The notes below the pieces were generated by a model. The model made no database searches and had not been told where the DNA came from. It was given only the letters and a program-made list of their open reading frames with translations. The position numbers were made by a program, and so were the translations under genes. This document shows, one piece after another, positions 9,203-16,210 of a stretch of 64,000 nucleotides of DNA. Origin of the DNA: Rhodococcus globerulus NBRC 14531 (GTDB lineage: Bacteria; Actinomycetota; Actinomycetes; Mycobacteriales; Mycobacteriaceae); NCBI RefSeq assembly GCF_001894805.1, contig NZ_BCWX01000001.1, positions 1,674,001-1,738,000 of the forward strand, in the 5' to 3' direction. Positions within the stretch are counted from its first letter, which is position 1. The number at the start of each line of letters is the position of its first letter.

Positions 9203-10797
9203 ACTGCCTTGCGTAGTGCCAGGACGCTGCCTTCTGCATCTGCGGAGACGTAGATTGTTCCGTCCGGTCCGGCCGCGATGCCGGCGAACGGGCCCTGAGG
9301 ACCGGAGAACGGCGCTAGTCCCAGCAGCGGCTTGGGGGTGACACCCTCGGGTGCGCCCACCGGCAGATTGCCGGCAACTTTCTGCTGAATCTTGGTCGAC
9401 AGATCGAAGCTGATCAGGGCTTTTGTTCCGACATCGACGATGTAGAGCACGCCGCCCCGAACAAGAATTCCCTGCGGGTTCTCGAGTCCGTCGACGATCG
9501 TGTCGACGCTGGAGCCGTTGATCGCGACGATTCGTCCGGCGCCGGCTTCGGAGACCAGGCAGGTACCGTCCGCGGTGAAGGCCACGCCCATCGGGTCGTG
9601 CAGTCCCGAGGCCAATTCTTCAACCTGCCCGCTCGACCCGACGGCAACAACTTTGCCTGCTCCCAGGTCGGCAACCGCGATGGTTCCGTTCGCGGAGACC
9701 GCGACACCGTAGAGTTGGTCGAGTCCTTCGGCGAGGACCTCACTTTCAGCGGTGACGGCGTTGTAGCGCGAAACGGTTCCGTTGCCCGCGACGATGAATT
9801 CGCCGTCGCCGACGGCCGTCATTCCGCGGATGTAACCGGGGTATCCTGGGCTGAAAAGCATTCCGAGAGTGCGGAGTTCGCCGCTCGGTTCGAGTGCGAG
9901 CAAGAAGGTGCCATCGGCGATGTACAACGTGCCGTCCGGGCCAACGGTCAAATCCAGGGGCCAAGTCAAACCGTCGGCCAAGGCGGTGCGGGTTCGGCCA
10001 CCATCGAGGATCTCCGTGATCTGGCCGGTGAAACTCGATACGAACAGTCGATCACCTACGAAGGTGAGGTTGTCGAGTCCGGGATTGAGGCTTGCCAGTA
10101 CGGTGCGATCGCCGTTGCGGGGATTGATCCGCAGCACTTCGCCCGACGCCACCTGGGTGGAGACGATGAAGCCCTCGGAGTCGAACTTGACTGCGTCCGG
10201 GACGCCGAGATCTGCTGCGACGCGTTCGGGTTCACCGTTGCCGTCGGGGTCGATGCGCCAGATTTCGTTGGTCCCGAGCACCGGGTAGTACAGCTTGCCG
10301 TCGGGACCGACCTCCATGCCGTTGGGCATCGGGAGGTTTTCGAGAAGTATCCGGGGTGCGCCGCCGTCGAGGCTCAGTTCCATCAGACGGCCACCGATGC
10401 GGCACTCGTTGACGAACAGTCGCCCCTGGTGGAACGTGATTCCGTTGACTCCGGGGAGGTCGTCGCGCAAAAGCCGCGTGCTGCCGCTTGATTCGCGCAC
10501 GCTGACCCGGCCGTCGTAGTACTCGGTGATGTACAGGTCGCCGGTGGGATCGAAGGCGACGTCGTCGGGCGCAACGATGTCGCTGCCCATGGCGCTGATG
10601 GTCTCGAGGTTGCCGGTGTTGATGTCGAGCGCGCTGATCTGGCTGCCTGCCACCTGTGCCACGTAGACGCGGCCGTCCGGTCCGGTGCGGAGTCCGTTTG
10701 CGCCGAACAGCCTGCTCGGGGGAGTGAGCCGGGTGAGATTCCAGCCCTCGGCGAGGGTGAATTGCGCTGGGCTGGTGTAGCGGGCCGCCTGTGTCAA
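9199..10797 (-). CDS. Double beta-propeller NHL/SMP-30-like protein, possible lactonase
   Basis: The 532-residue protein is built of repeated blades with the pattern G-x-DG-x-(L/I)Y(I/V), for example GPDGRVYVAQ, DPTGDLYITE, GPDGKLYYP, GPDGTLYIAD and GPDGTIYVS. This indicates two six-bladed propellers of the NHL/SMP-30/gluconolactonase superfamily. I chose a TTG start at 10797 because AGGAGG stands 6 nt upstream; the longer reading adds sequence with no propeller character. No signal peptide is visible, so it is probably cytoplasmic. It is the first gene of the operon and overlaps the next gene by GTGA. SMP-30-type propellers hydrolyse lactones using a metal, which fits a BVMO pathway, but metal ligands cannot be assigned confidently. 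Confidence 0.85.
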   Translation of the reverse strand: MTQAARYTSPAQFTLAEGWNLTRLTPPSRLFGANGLRTGPDGRVYVAQVAGSQISALDINTGNLETISAMGSDIVAPDDVAFDPTGDLYITEYYDGRVSVRESSGSTRLLRDDLPGVNGITFHQGRLFVNECRIGGRLMELSLDGGAPRILLENLPMPNGMEVGPDGKLYYPVLGTNEIWRIDPDGNGEPERVAADLGVPDAVKFDSEGFIVSTQVASGEVLRINPRNGDRTVLASLNPGLDNLTFVGDRLFVSSFTGQITEILDGGRTRTALADGLTWPLDLTVGPDGTLYIADGTFLLALEPSGELRTLGMLFSPGYPGYIRGMTAVGDGEFIVAGNGTVSRYNAVTAESEVLAEGLDQLYGVAVSANGTIAVADLGAGKVVAVGSSGQVEELASGLHDPMGVAFTADGTCLVSEAGAGRIVAINGSSVDTIVDGLENPQGILVRGGVLYIVDVGTKALISFDLSTKIQQKVAGNLPVGAPEGVTPKPLLGLAPFSGPQGPFAGIAAGPDGTIYVSADAEGSVLALRKAV

Positions 10798-10910
10798 GGA
10801 GTGCCTCCTGTGGTGAGGAGAGATTTTTGGGGGTGAGTAGACGGGCCTCGACTGACCGATTGGGTCGTGACGTGCGCCACTCTTCGTTGATCGTGAGCTA
10901 ATCACGGAAC

Positions 10911-10941
10911 CCTAAGCATTTCAAGTATTGCAATCCTTAGG
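10911..10941. promoter_or_regulatory. Inverted repeat upstream of catabolic operon
   Basis: CCTAAG (10911-10916) and CTTAGG (10936-10941) form perfect 6-bp arms around a 19-nt AT-rich centre that carries ATTGCAAT. It lies about 115-145 nt upstream of the TTG start of the operon's first gene. That is a plausible place for an operator or activator site, but no binding protein can be named. Confidence 0.35.
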
Positions 10942-11099
10942 AGGATGGAAGTACGATTCTCGCTATATGTGTGTCTGATTTCCGGTTTTGACGCAGCACT
11001 GATCGTGGGCAGTACTGATGATCGCCATGTGCGTATGTGCAGTACGGCGGCTTTGTTCGCTGTGAGTCCGGCTGCTGGCCGGCGGGCAAGGGGTTTTGA

Positions 11100-11116
11100 C
11101 TGTCCTTGGTGGACAG
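11100..11116. promoter_or_regulatory. Short inverted repeat CTGTCC-N5-GGACAG
   Basis: Perfect 6-bp arms (11100-11105 and 11111-11116) lie around TTGGT, just after GGGGTTTT. This could be an operator of a dimeric regulator or a small hairpin. It lies in the non-coding stretch upstream of the catabolic operon. Confidence 0.3.
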
Positions 11117-11165
11117 CGACTTTCGTTCGCCCTGACCTTCGAGCAATCCGGCACACTTCGGCTAT

Positions 11166-11387
11166 ATGCCGGACGGAGGCATGATCGAGACCGTAAGTCC
11201 AGGTGCTGATCTGCCCGAAGGCGGGTTAGCGCGCGACTACCTTTGGGCCGGCCTCGGCGTCACGCGATGCGGTCACTGCATTGCCTACATCCGCGAAGGC
11301 ATCCACGATTCGTGCGTGGTTGGCCCGCTCTGCGATCACTTTCCACCCTCCTCTGGACGCAACCGTGGATACCGTTTATTCCGGTAA
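11166..11387 (+). CDS. Possible small Cys-containing protein (73 aa)
   Basis: An open frame of 73 codons has mostly G/C third positions and a plausible composition (LARDYLWAGLGV, then CGHC and two further Cys before position 60). No ribosome binding site precedes the first ATG; TATAT directly upstream could be a -10 box for a leaderless transcript. A second ATG at 11181 has GGAGG directly adjacent. No family is recognised. It may be a real small protein or chance coding in an otherwise empty region. Confidence 0.3.
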   Translation: MPDGGMIETVSPGADLPEGGLARDYLWAGLGVTRCGHCIAYIREGIHDSCVVGPLCDHFPPSSGRNRGYRLFR

Positions 11388-11501
11388 CGCGATGGCGTGC
11401 AAGACTGGTGGATGAACCGCTGAGTCATCCGTTCCGGATAGGTGCCGTTTCTACGGCAATAGGGTGAAAATCGCGGCGGGTGAAAATCACAAGGGTGGCA
11501 A

Positions 11502-11660
11502 ATGTACGAATCGAATTTGTTCTCCGACTCCAGTGCGACGGAGTCGGCCGAGATCGAAAAAACTGCAGAGGAATTGGCGTCCGAACGCACCGCATCTGTG
11601 GCGGAACGTTCCAACGCCGACACCGCTGAACAGCGCCAGTCGCAACTGTTCAGCGGGTAG
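11502..11660 (+). CDS. Small hypothetical protein (52 aa), acidic and helical
   Basis: This 52-codon frame begins with ATG at 11502, preceded by AAGGGTGG about 4-11 nt upstream, and ends with TAG at 11660. The product (MYESNLFSDSSATESAEIEK to the C-terminus QSQLFSG) is rich in Glu, Ala and Ser and looks like a single amphipathic helix. Codon use matches the neighbours. It is convergent with the VOC gene, leaving about 20 nt between stops. No family recognised. Confidence 0.5.
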   Translation: MYESNLFSDSSATESAEIEKTAEELASERTASVAERSNADTAEQRQSQLFSG

Positions 11661-11680
11661 TTTTTCGGCGCCGAGACGGG

Positions 11681-12061
11681 TCAGGATTCTTTCAGGACGG
11701 AGATCACGTTTCCGGCCGGGTCGGTAAACCAGGCGATATCGGGGCCGTTGCCTCGCATGATGCCGTTTTCCTCCTGAGGGAATCCGTCGTATTTGACGAA
11801 CTCCACTCCGCGGCCGGTCAGTTCGTCGACCGCACTGTCGATATCGTCCACGAGGAAATTCAGGATCGTGTACGACGCGGGTTCGTGATTCGGCTTGGGA
11901 TAGACGAGTATTTCGGTCCCACCTGCTAGGTGCAGGCGGATAATTCCCATTTCCTCGTCTGTGACCTTCAATCCAAGGGTTTCGCCATAGAATTTCTTGG
12001 CCGCGTCAATGTCGTCGACAGAGAATCCGCTGATGGCTTTTGTGCTTCCGAGTGCACTCAT
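11681..12061 (-). CDS. VOC (glyoxalase/bleomycin-resistance fold) family protein
   Basis: The 126-residue protein has the two beta-alpha-beta-beta-beta halves of the vicinal-oxygen-chelate fold: ISGFSVDDIDAAKKFYGETL at the start and DPAGNVISVL at the end. The ATG at 12061 overlaps the stop of the upstream VOC gene (ATGA), so the two are translationally coupled. Members are metal-dependent lyases, dioxygenases or antibiotic-binding proteins; the substrate cannot be inferred. Confidence 0.88.
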   Translation of the reverse strand: MSALGSTKAISGFSVDDIDAAKKFYGETLGLKVTDEEMGIIRLHLAGGTEILVYPKPNHEPASYTILNFLVDDIDSAVDELTGRGVEFVKYDGFPQEENGIMRGNGPDIAWFTDPAGNVISVLKES

Positions 12062-12468
12062 TTCTTGTCCTCGCTCATGGTCGACTCCATCTCGGCTCGG
12101 GCTGCCTCGCTGAACTCGATAATCTGGATGTAGTTGCCATCGGGATCGATCGCAGTGGCAAACCAACTGCCGCCGCGGTCTTCGAGCGGGGCGAACCAGG
12201 CTCCGCCGAGTGCATCGATCCGCTTCGCAATTGCGCGCGCATCGTCGGTCTCGATATTGAGGAACATTCGGCCGGGTTCTTTGTTGGTGTCGCCGATGTC
12301 GTCGCGTTTGTCGATCATCACGTAGAAACCGTTGAAGTCGAGGACGTCGTAGCCGGGTTCTCCGGGTGTTCGGTCGACTTTCGGCGCAAATGCCTGCGCA
12401 TACCAGTCGCGCAGCCGATCTGGGTTGGTGCTGGAGAGCAAAATGCTCCCGATGCTGGATCCGGACAT
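12058..12468 (-). CDS. VOC family protein
   Basis: The 136-residue protein carries the VOC fold with NPDRLRDWYAQAFAP near the N-terminus and WFATAIDPDGNYIQIIEF near the C-terminus, where the family places a metal-ligand Glu. It is the first gene of a two-gene VOC operon and overlaps the next by 4 nt. The pair may form a heterodimer or act on related substrates. The only nearby regulator is the XRE-cupin gene 91 nt upstream on the same strand. Confidence 0.88.
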   Translation of the reverse strand: MSGSSIGSILLSSTNPDRLRDWYAQAFAPKVDRTPGEPGYDVLDFNGFYVMIDKRDDIGDTNKEPGRMFLNIETDDARAIAKRIDALGGAWFAPLEDRGGSWFATAIDPDGNYIQIIEFSEAARAEMESTMSEDKK

Positions 12469-12559
12469 GCTTCCTCCTACTGGTAGCCGTACGGGCGAGT
12501 CGAGAAGGACTGCCTAGATTTATAGACTGCCCACTTCCGCAAAAGTCATCGCACGATAC

Positions 12560-13120
12560 TCAGATATGTTCGGACACCAGGATTGCCGTCGTGCCGGGTT
12601 CGAGTGCTCGGAAGATATGGTCTTCGTCGCCTGGGTAGGAGAGGTAGTCACCCGGACCCAGTTCGACGGGGTCAGTGGTCGGTCCGACTTCGGCTCGACC
12701 ATGACTGATGACAACGTGTTCGGTGGTTCCGCGTGCATGTGGCGTGGAGATGCGCGGTTCTCCCGGCTCGGCGACTATCCGGTAGATGTCGCGCCGGGCA
12801 TTCGGCGGGCTGGGAGCCAGAAGCGTCGCAATGTACGACGCGTTTGCAGACCCAATGGCTGGGCCGTCACCGGCGCGAATCAACTGGACGGGGTGCGACG
12901 GGGAGTCGACGAGTTGCGCGAACGGAACGCCCAGCGCGTTTCCGAGAGCCCACAACGTTTCCAGGCTGGGGTTTCCCAGGCCGGATTCGAGTTGTGAGAG
13001 TGTCGATTTGGCGATGTCGGCCCGTCGTGCGACTTCGGAGATGCTCAGTCCGGCTCGGGTGCGCTCTCGTTTGAGCGCACGCGCAACCAGTTGCTGAGGC
13101 GTACTGTCCCCACTGACCAT
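12560..13120 (-). CDS. XRE-family regulator with C-terminal cupin domain
   Basis: The 186-residue protein has an N-terminal helix-turn-helix (ISEVARRADIAKSTLSQLE, about 27-45) and a C-terminal cupin with a typical ending (ELGPGDYLSYPGDEDHIF). XRE-cupin regulators sense small ligands, often amino acids or their derivatives. It is divergent from azlCD, and the intergenic region carries three CGTTCG/CGAAC half-sites, so it probably controls the branched-chain amino acid exporter and itself. Confidence 0.93.
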   Translation of the reverse strand: MVSGDSTPQQLVARALKRERTRAGLSISEVARRADIAKSTLSQLESGLGNPSLETLWALGNALGVPFAQLVDSPSHPVQLIRAGDGPAIGSANASYIATLLAPSPPNARRDIYRIVAEPGEPRISTPHARGTTEHVVISHGRAEVGPTTDPVELGPGDYLSYPGDEDHIFRALEPGTTAILVSEHI

Positions 13121-13140
13121 TGTTCGATGCTCCGATCATT

Positions 13141-13174
13141 CGTTCGCCTTGACGAACGGTGTCAGTTCGTTCAA
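13141..13174. promoter_or_regulatory. Operator region between xre-cupin and azlC
   Basis: CGTTCG (13141-13146) and CGAACG (13153-13158) are a perfect 6-bp inverted repeat with a 6-nt spacer. CGAAC (13153-13157) also pairs with GTTCG (13165-13169). The three phased half-sites sit between the divergent starts at 13120 and 13185, where the XRE-cupin protein would be expected to bind. Confidence 0.55.
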
Positions 13175-13184
13175 CATAGAATAC

Positions 13185-13862
13185 ATGCGTTCTCTATGGC
13201 GAACACTTGATCGTGACACTGTCCGGGTGGCCGCGTTGATTTGCGCGTCTGTGGCCGTGGTGGGGGTGTCCTACGGCGTCACTGCTGGGTCTGCCGGATT
13301 CTCGCTCTGGCAACTACTTGTGCTTGCGATCCTGGTGCTCGGGGCATCGTCGGAGTTTCTGTTCATCGGGATCATTGCCGTCGGCGGAAGTCCGGTCGCG
13401 GCGGTTCTTGCCGGGTTGCTGATCAATTCACGAAATTTTGCCTACGGATTATCTGTCGGCTCATTCCTCGGCCAAGGCTGGCGGCGAGTGGTGGGCGCGC
13501 ATCTGGTCAATGACGAATCCGTGGCGATTGCCACCGCTCAGTACACTCTCGCGCGAAAGCGAGCGGCCTTCTGGCTGTGCGGAATCGGAATCGCGATCTG
13601 CTGGCCGCTCGGTGCGTTGACGGGCGGAATTCTCGGCTCGGTGGTCCGTGATCCGGCGACGCTCGGACTGGACGCCGCGTTTCCGGTCGTGATTCTCGCG
13701 CTGGTGTTGCCGGCATTGAAGGAGAGACTCACGTTGATTGCGGCGTCCGTCGGCGCGGTTGTAGCGGTGGGCACTTCGACCTTCTTGCCATCGGGAATGG
13801 CCCCACTTGTGGCCTTGTTGGGGATGGCTGCTGTCCTCCCGTTTCGGGAGAACGCCCGATGA
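13185..13862 (+). CDS. azlC: AzlC-family branched-chain amino acid permease subunit
   Basis: The 225-residue hydrophobic protein has several membrane spans and matches the AzlC large subunit, including the LINSRNFAYGLSVGSFL region. AzlC with AzlD exports branched-chain amino acids. I took the ATG at 13185; a TTG at 13149 would add 12 residues but overlaps the operator. No clear ribosome binding site is visible. The ATGA overlap with azlD shows coupled translation, and the divergent XRE-cupin gene is the likely regulator. Confidence 0.88.
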   Translation: MRSLWRTLDRDTVRVAALICASVAVVGVSYGVTAGSAGFSLWQLLVLAILVLGASSEFLFIGIIAVGGSPVAAVLAGLLINSRNFAYGLSVGSFLGQGWRRVVGAHLVNDESVAIATAQYTLARKRAAFWLCGIGIAICWPLGALTGGILGSVVRDPATLGLDAAFPVVILALVLPALKERLTLIAASVGAVVAVGTSTFLPSGMAPLVALLGMAAVLPFRENAR

Positions 13863-14179
13863 GTGCACTGGGCGTGAGTGTTGCGATCGTCGTATTTGCC
13901 TGTGGCACTTATGCCTTGCGGGTCAGTGGAGTTCTGCTCCGGGCTCGGGTTGCACTGTCCGCTGGGGCGCTTGCGTCGCTCGATCGCAGTATTGTGTGTC
14001 TGCTGGTTGCCGTAGCGCTGACGTCGATGCTGTTCGACGGCAACGATTTTGGTGGGCCCGCACGTGTCGTCGGCGTGAGTGCCGGCGCGATTGCTGCGTG
14101 GTTCAAAGCTCCACTGGTTGCGGTGGTGTTCGTCGCGGCGGGCGTCACCGCATTGCTGCGGTTGTCAGGAATTGCGTAG
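13859..14179 (+). CDS. azlD: AzlD-family branched-chain amino acid transport subunit
   Basis: The 106-residue membrane protein has about four hydrophobic segments, with YALRVSGVLLRAR near the N-terminus as in AzlD small subunits. It overlaps azlC by ATGA. Its 3' end overlaps the convergent tetR gene by 15 nt, so the two genes share coding DNA on opposite strands. Confidence 0.88.
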   Translation: MSALGVSVAIVVFACGTYALRVSGVLLRARVALSAGALASLDRSIVCLLVAVALTSMLFDGNDFGGPARVVGVSAGAIAAWFKAPLVAVVFVAAGVTALLRLSGIA

Positions 14180-14803
14180 CGCAGCGTGCGGGTTTGTCAA
14201 TCGTGCGCGTATTCCGTCGATGAACAGGTCGAGGCCGAACTGGAAGCGGACGGTGGGATCGCCGTCGAGGAGATCGTCGTCGGATCCGCCGCCGATGATC
14301 TCCGGGGCGTCGGGGGAGATGGGAGCCCTGGTCAGGGCGCCGAATTCTTCCATTTGGGCGCGAGACTGTTCGTCGACGGTATGCCCGAGGACGTAGTACA
14401 GGACTGCGTAGGCTGCGAGTTCGGCATGTTCCCGTGACAGGCCTGACGTGAGTCCGGCCGTCACGAAGTTCTCGCGCACCTCGCTTGTCGTCATCCGTGA
14501 CGCGAAGGTGGCGCTCACCAACTCGGCGCCGTCGCGGTGCGCCAGCAGAGCGGACCTAAGTCTGTGTGCCAGTTCGGAATAGGATTCTTCCCAGCTCTCG
14601 GCGTCGATCGGGGTGTCCACGCCCTCGAGGATCTTGTCGACCACCGCGCCGAGCAAAGTCTGCTTGTTCGGGAAATGCCAGTACAGGGCGCCGGGCTGAA
14701 CGCCGAGAGACGTGGCCAGTCTGCGCATCGTGAGGTCGGCCAGGCCGAATTCGTCGAGGATCGCCATAGCGCCGTCCAGAACGTCTCCGCGTCGCAACTG
14801 CAC
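14165..14803 (-). CDS. bioQ: TetR-family regulator, probable BioQ
   Basis: The 212-residue protein has an N-terminal HTH (LTMRRLATSLGVQPGALYWH, about 24-43) and a TetR_C-type ligand domain. It is divergent from bioB, and the shared intergenic region has two 13-bp palindromes of the form TGAAC-N3-GTTCA, like the biotin-repressor BioQ sites known in corynebacteria and mycobacteria. The BioQ assignment rests on this position and operator. Its 3' end overlaps azlD by 15 nt. Confidence 0.82.
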   Translation of the reverse strand: MQLRRGDVLDGAMAILDEFGLADLTMRRLATSLGVQPGALYWHFPNKQTLLGAVVDKILEGVDTPIDAESWEESYSELAHRLRSALLAHRDGAELVSATFASRMTTSEVRENFVTAGLTSGLSREHAELAAYAVLYYVLGHTVDEQSRAQMEEFGALTRAPISPDAPEIIGGGSDDDLLDGDPTVRFQFGLDLFIDGIRARLTNPHAALRNS

Positions 14804-14886
14804 GTGTTTGCCCCTCGTTTTCTGTGGATCGAACCGATGGCCTCATCGGAGCTTGCCTTTGACAGTATTCCACCTCGTCTCTAACG

Positions 14887-14915
14887 TGAACACCGTTCAA
14901 CTTGTACGGTGTTCA
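14887..14915. promoter_or_regulatory. Tandem BioQ-type operators upstream of bioB
   Basis: Site 1 (14887-14899) is a perfect palindrome, TGAAC-ACC-GTTCA. Site 2 (14903-14915) is TGTAC-GGT-GTTCA, one mismatch from perfect. Their centres are 16 bp apart. They lie between the tetR start (14803) and the bioB GTG (14943). The half-site and spacing match the published actinobacterial BioQ motif. Confidence 0.8.
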
Positions 14916-14942
14916 ATTTTCCAGTCTTGAAGGAGACTCCCG

Positions 14943-15971
14943 GTGACTCCGACCTCGGTAAGCACGGCGCCCGCTTCGATCGACATCCTCGACCTCGCCC
15001 GCGAGCAGGTCCTCGAACGCGGCGAAGGCCTGAGCGAAAGCCAGGTGCTCGACGTACTTCGATTGGGCGACGAACGCCTGGAGGACCTGCTGGCCCTCGC
15101 CCACGATGTGCGTATGAAATGGTGTGGGCCCGAAGTCGAGGTCGAAGGCATCATCAGCCTCAAGACCGGCGGTTGCCCCGAGGACTGCCATTTCTGCTCG
15201 CAGTCCGGGCTTTTCCAATCTCCCGTGCGTGCGGCGTGGCTCGATATTCCCAGCCTGGTGGAGGCTGCCAAGCAGACGGCCAAATCGGGTGCCACGGAAT
15301 TCTGCATCGTTGCCGCCGTCCGTGGGCCGGACGCGAAGTTGCTGGCGCAGGTCGCGGCCGGAATCGAAGCGATCCGCAATGAGGTCGACATTCAGATCGC
15401 CTGCTCGCTCGGCATGCTGACGCAGGAGCAGGTTGATCAACTCGCCGCGATGGGAGTGCACCGGTACAACCACAACCTGGAAACCTCGAAATCGCATTTC
15501 CCGAACGTGGTCACCACTCACACGTGGGACGAGCGGTGGAACACGTTGCGCATGGTTCGCGAAGCGGGCATGGAAGTGTGCTGTGGCGGAATTCTGGGAA
15601 TGGGCGAGACGTTGGAGCAGCGAGCGGAATTTGCCGCGAACCTCGCTGAACTGGAGCCAGACGAGGTCCCGCTCAACTTCCTCAATCCGCGTCCGGGAAC
15701 GCCGTTCGGCGATCTCGAGGTCCTTCCCGCAAGCGAGGCGCTGAAGTCCGTGGCGGCATTCCGCCTCGCATTGCCGCGCACCATCCTGCGTTTTGCCGGT
15801 GGGCGTGAGATCACGCTCGGTGACCTTGGTGCCAAGCAGGGAATCCTCGGCGGCATCAATGCCGTCATCGTCGGTAACTACCTCACGACGCTCGGCCGTC
15901 CAGCCGAAAGTGACCTCGATTTGCTCATCGATCTGCAGATGCCGATCAAAGCCCTGAACGACACGCTGTGA
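14943..15971 (+). CDS. bioB: Biotin synthase
   Basis: The 342-residue radical-SAM enzyme converts dethiobiotin to biotin. The SAM [4Fe-4S] motif Cys78-x3-Cys82-x2-Cys85 (CPEDCHFC) is intact, as are YNHNLETS and the C-terminal GNYLTT region typical of BioB. The GTG start has GAAGGAG 7-13 nt upstream. It overlaps the next gene, a biotin synthase auxiliary protein, by GTGA. The tandem BioQ-type sites upstream suggest biotin-dependent repression. Other bio genes are not in the window. Confidence 0.98.
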   Translation: MTPTSVSTAPASIDILDLAREQVLERGEGLSESQVLDVLRLGDERLEDLLALAHDVRMKWCGPEVEVEGIISLKTGGCPEDCHFCSQSGLFQSPVRAAWLDIPSLVEAAKQTAKSGATEFCIVAAVRGPDAKLLAQVAAGIEAIRNEVDIQIACSLGMLTQEQVDQLAAMGVHRYNHNLETSKSHFPNVVTTHTWDERWNTLRMVREAGMEVCCGGILGMGETLEQRAEFAANLAELEPDEVPLNFLNPRPGTPFGDLEVLPASEALKSVAAFRLALPRTILRFAGGREITLGDLGAKQGILGGINAVIVGNYLTTLGRPAESDLDLLIDLQMPIKALNDTL

Positions 15972-16192
15972 CCGAGTCGGTCACGGACGAGCGATACAAC
16001 CCGTACACCGGGCGTCGACTCGTCGAGGGCGTCGAAGACCCGACGCCGGCCGCTGCGTCGCTCGGACTCGAACCACCTCGGTTCTGCGAGCACTGCGGTC
16101 GGCGCATGATCGTGCAAATCAGCCCAGACGGGTGGTGGGCAAAGTGCTCACGTCACGGAGTGGTCGACTCGATCGACGCAAAGCTCAGGTAG
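15968..16192 (+). CDS. bsaP: Biotin synthase auxiliary protein BsaP
   Basis: The 74-residue protein has Cys40-x2-Cys43 (CEHC) and Cys60-x2-His63 (CSRH), a likely metal or Fe-S site. It is fused to bioB by a GTGA overlap. Its position and motifs match Rv1590 of M. tuberculosis, reported as an iron-sulfur auxiliary protein needed by actinobacterial biotin synthase. Orthology is inferred from size, cysteine pattern and synteny. Confidence 0.85.
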   Translation: MTESVTDERYNPYTGRRLVEGVEDPTPAAASLGLEPPRFCEHCGRRMIVQISPDGWWAKCSRHGVVDSIDAKLR

Positions 16193-16210
16193 CGCGCGGC
16201 AGGTGGCAAC

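Larger units (their letters stand above)
10798..11501. other. Long intergenic region upstream of the catabolic operon
   Basis: This is about 0.7 kb between the catabolic operon and the small gene at 11502. It contains two inverted repeats (10911-10941 and 11100-11116, listed separately) and one weak small reading frame (11166-11387). The operon promoter must lie in the first part, since the TTG start at 10797 reads leftward from here. No regulator gene for the operon is present in this stretch. Nothing else recognisable was found. Confidence 0.6.

Noticed and set aside
10945-11184. Plus-strand 79-codon frame starting right after AGGAGG
   Set aside because: The AGGAGG touches the ATG with no spacer, the product has no family-like or compositional features, and an equally long frame exists on the other strand.
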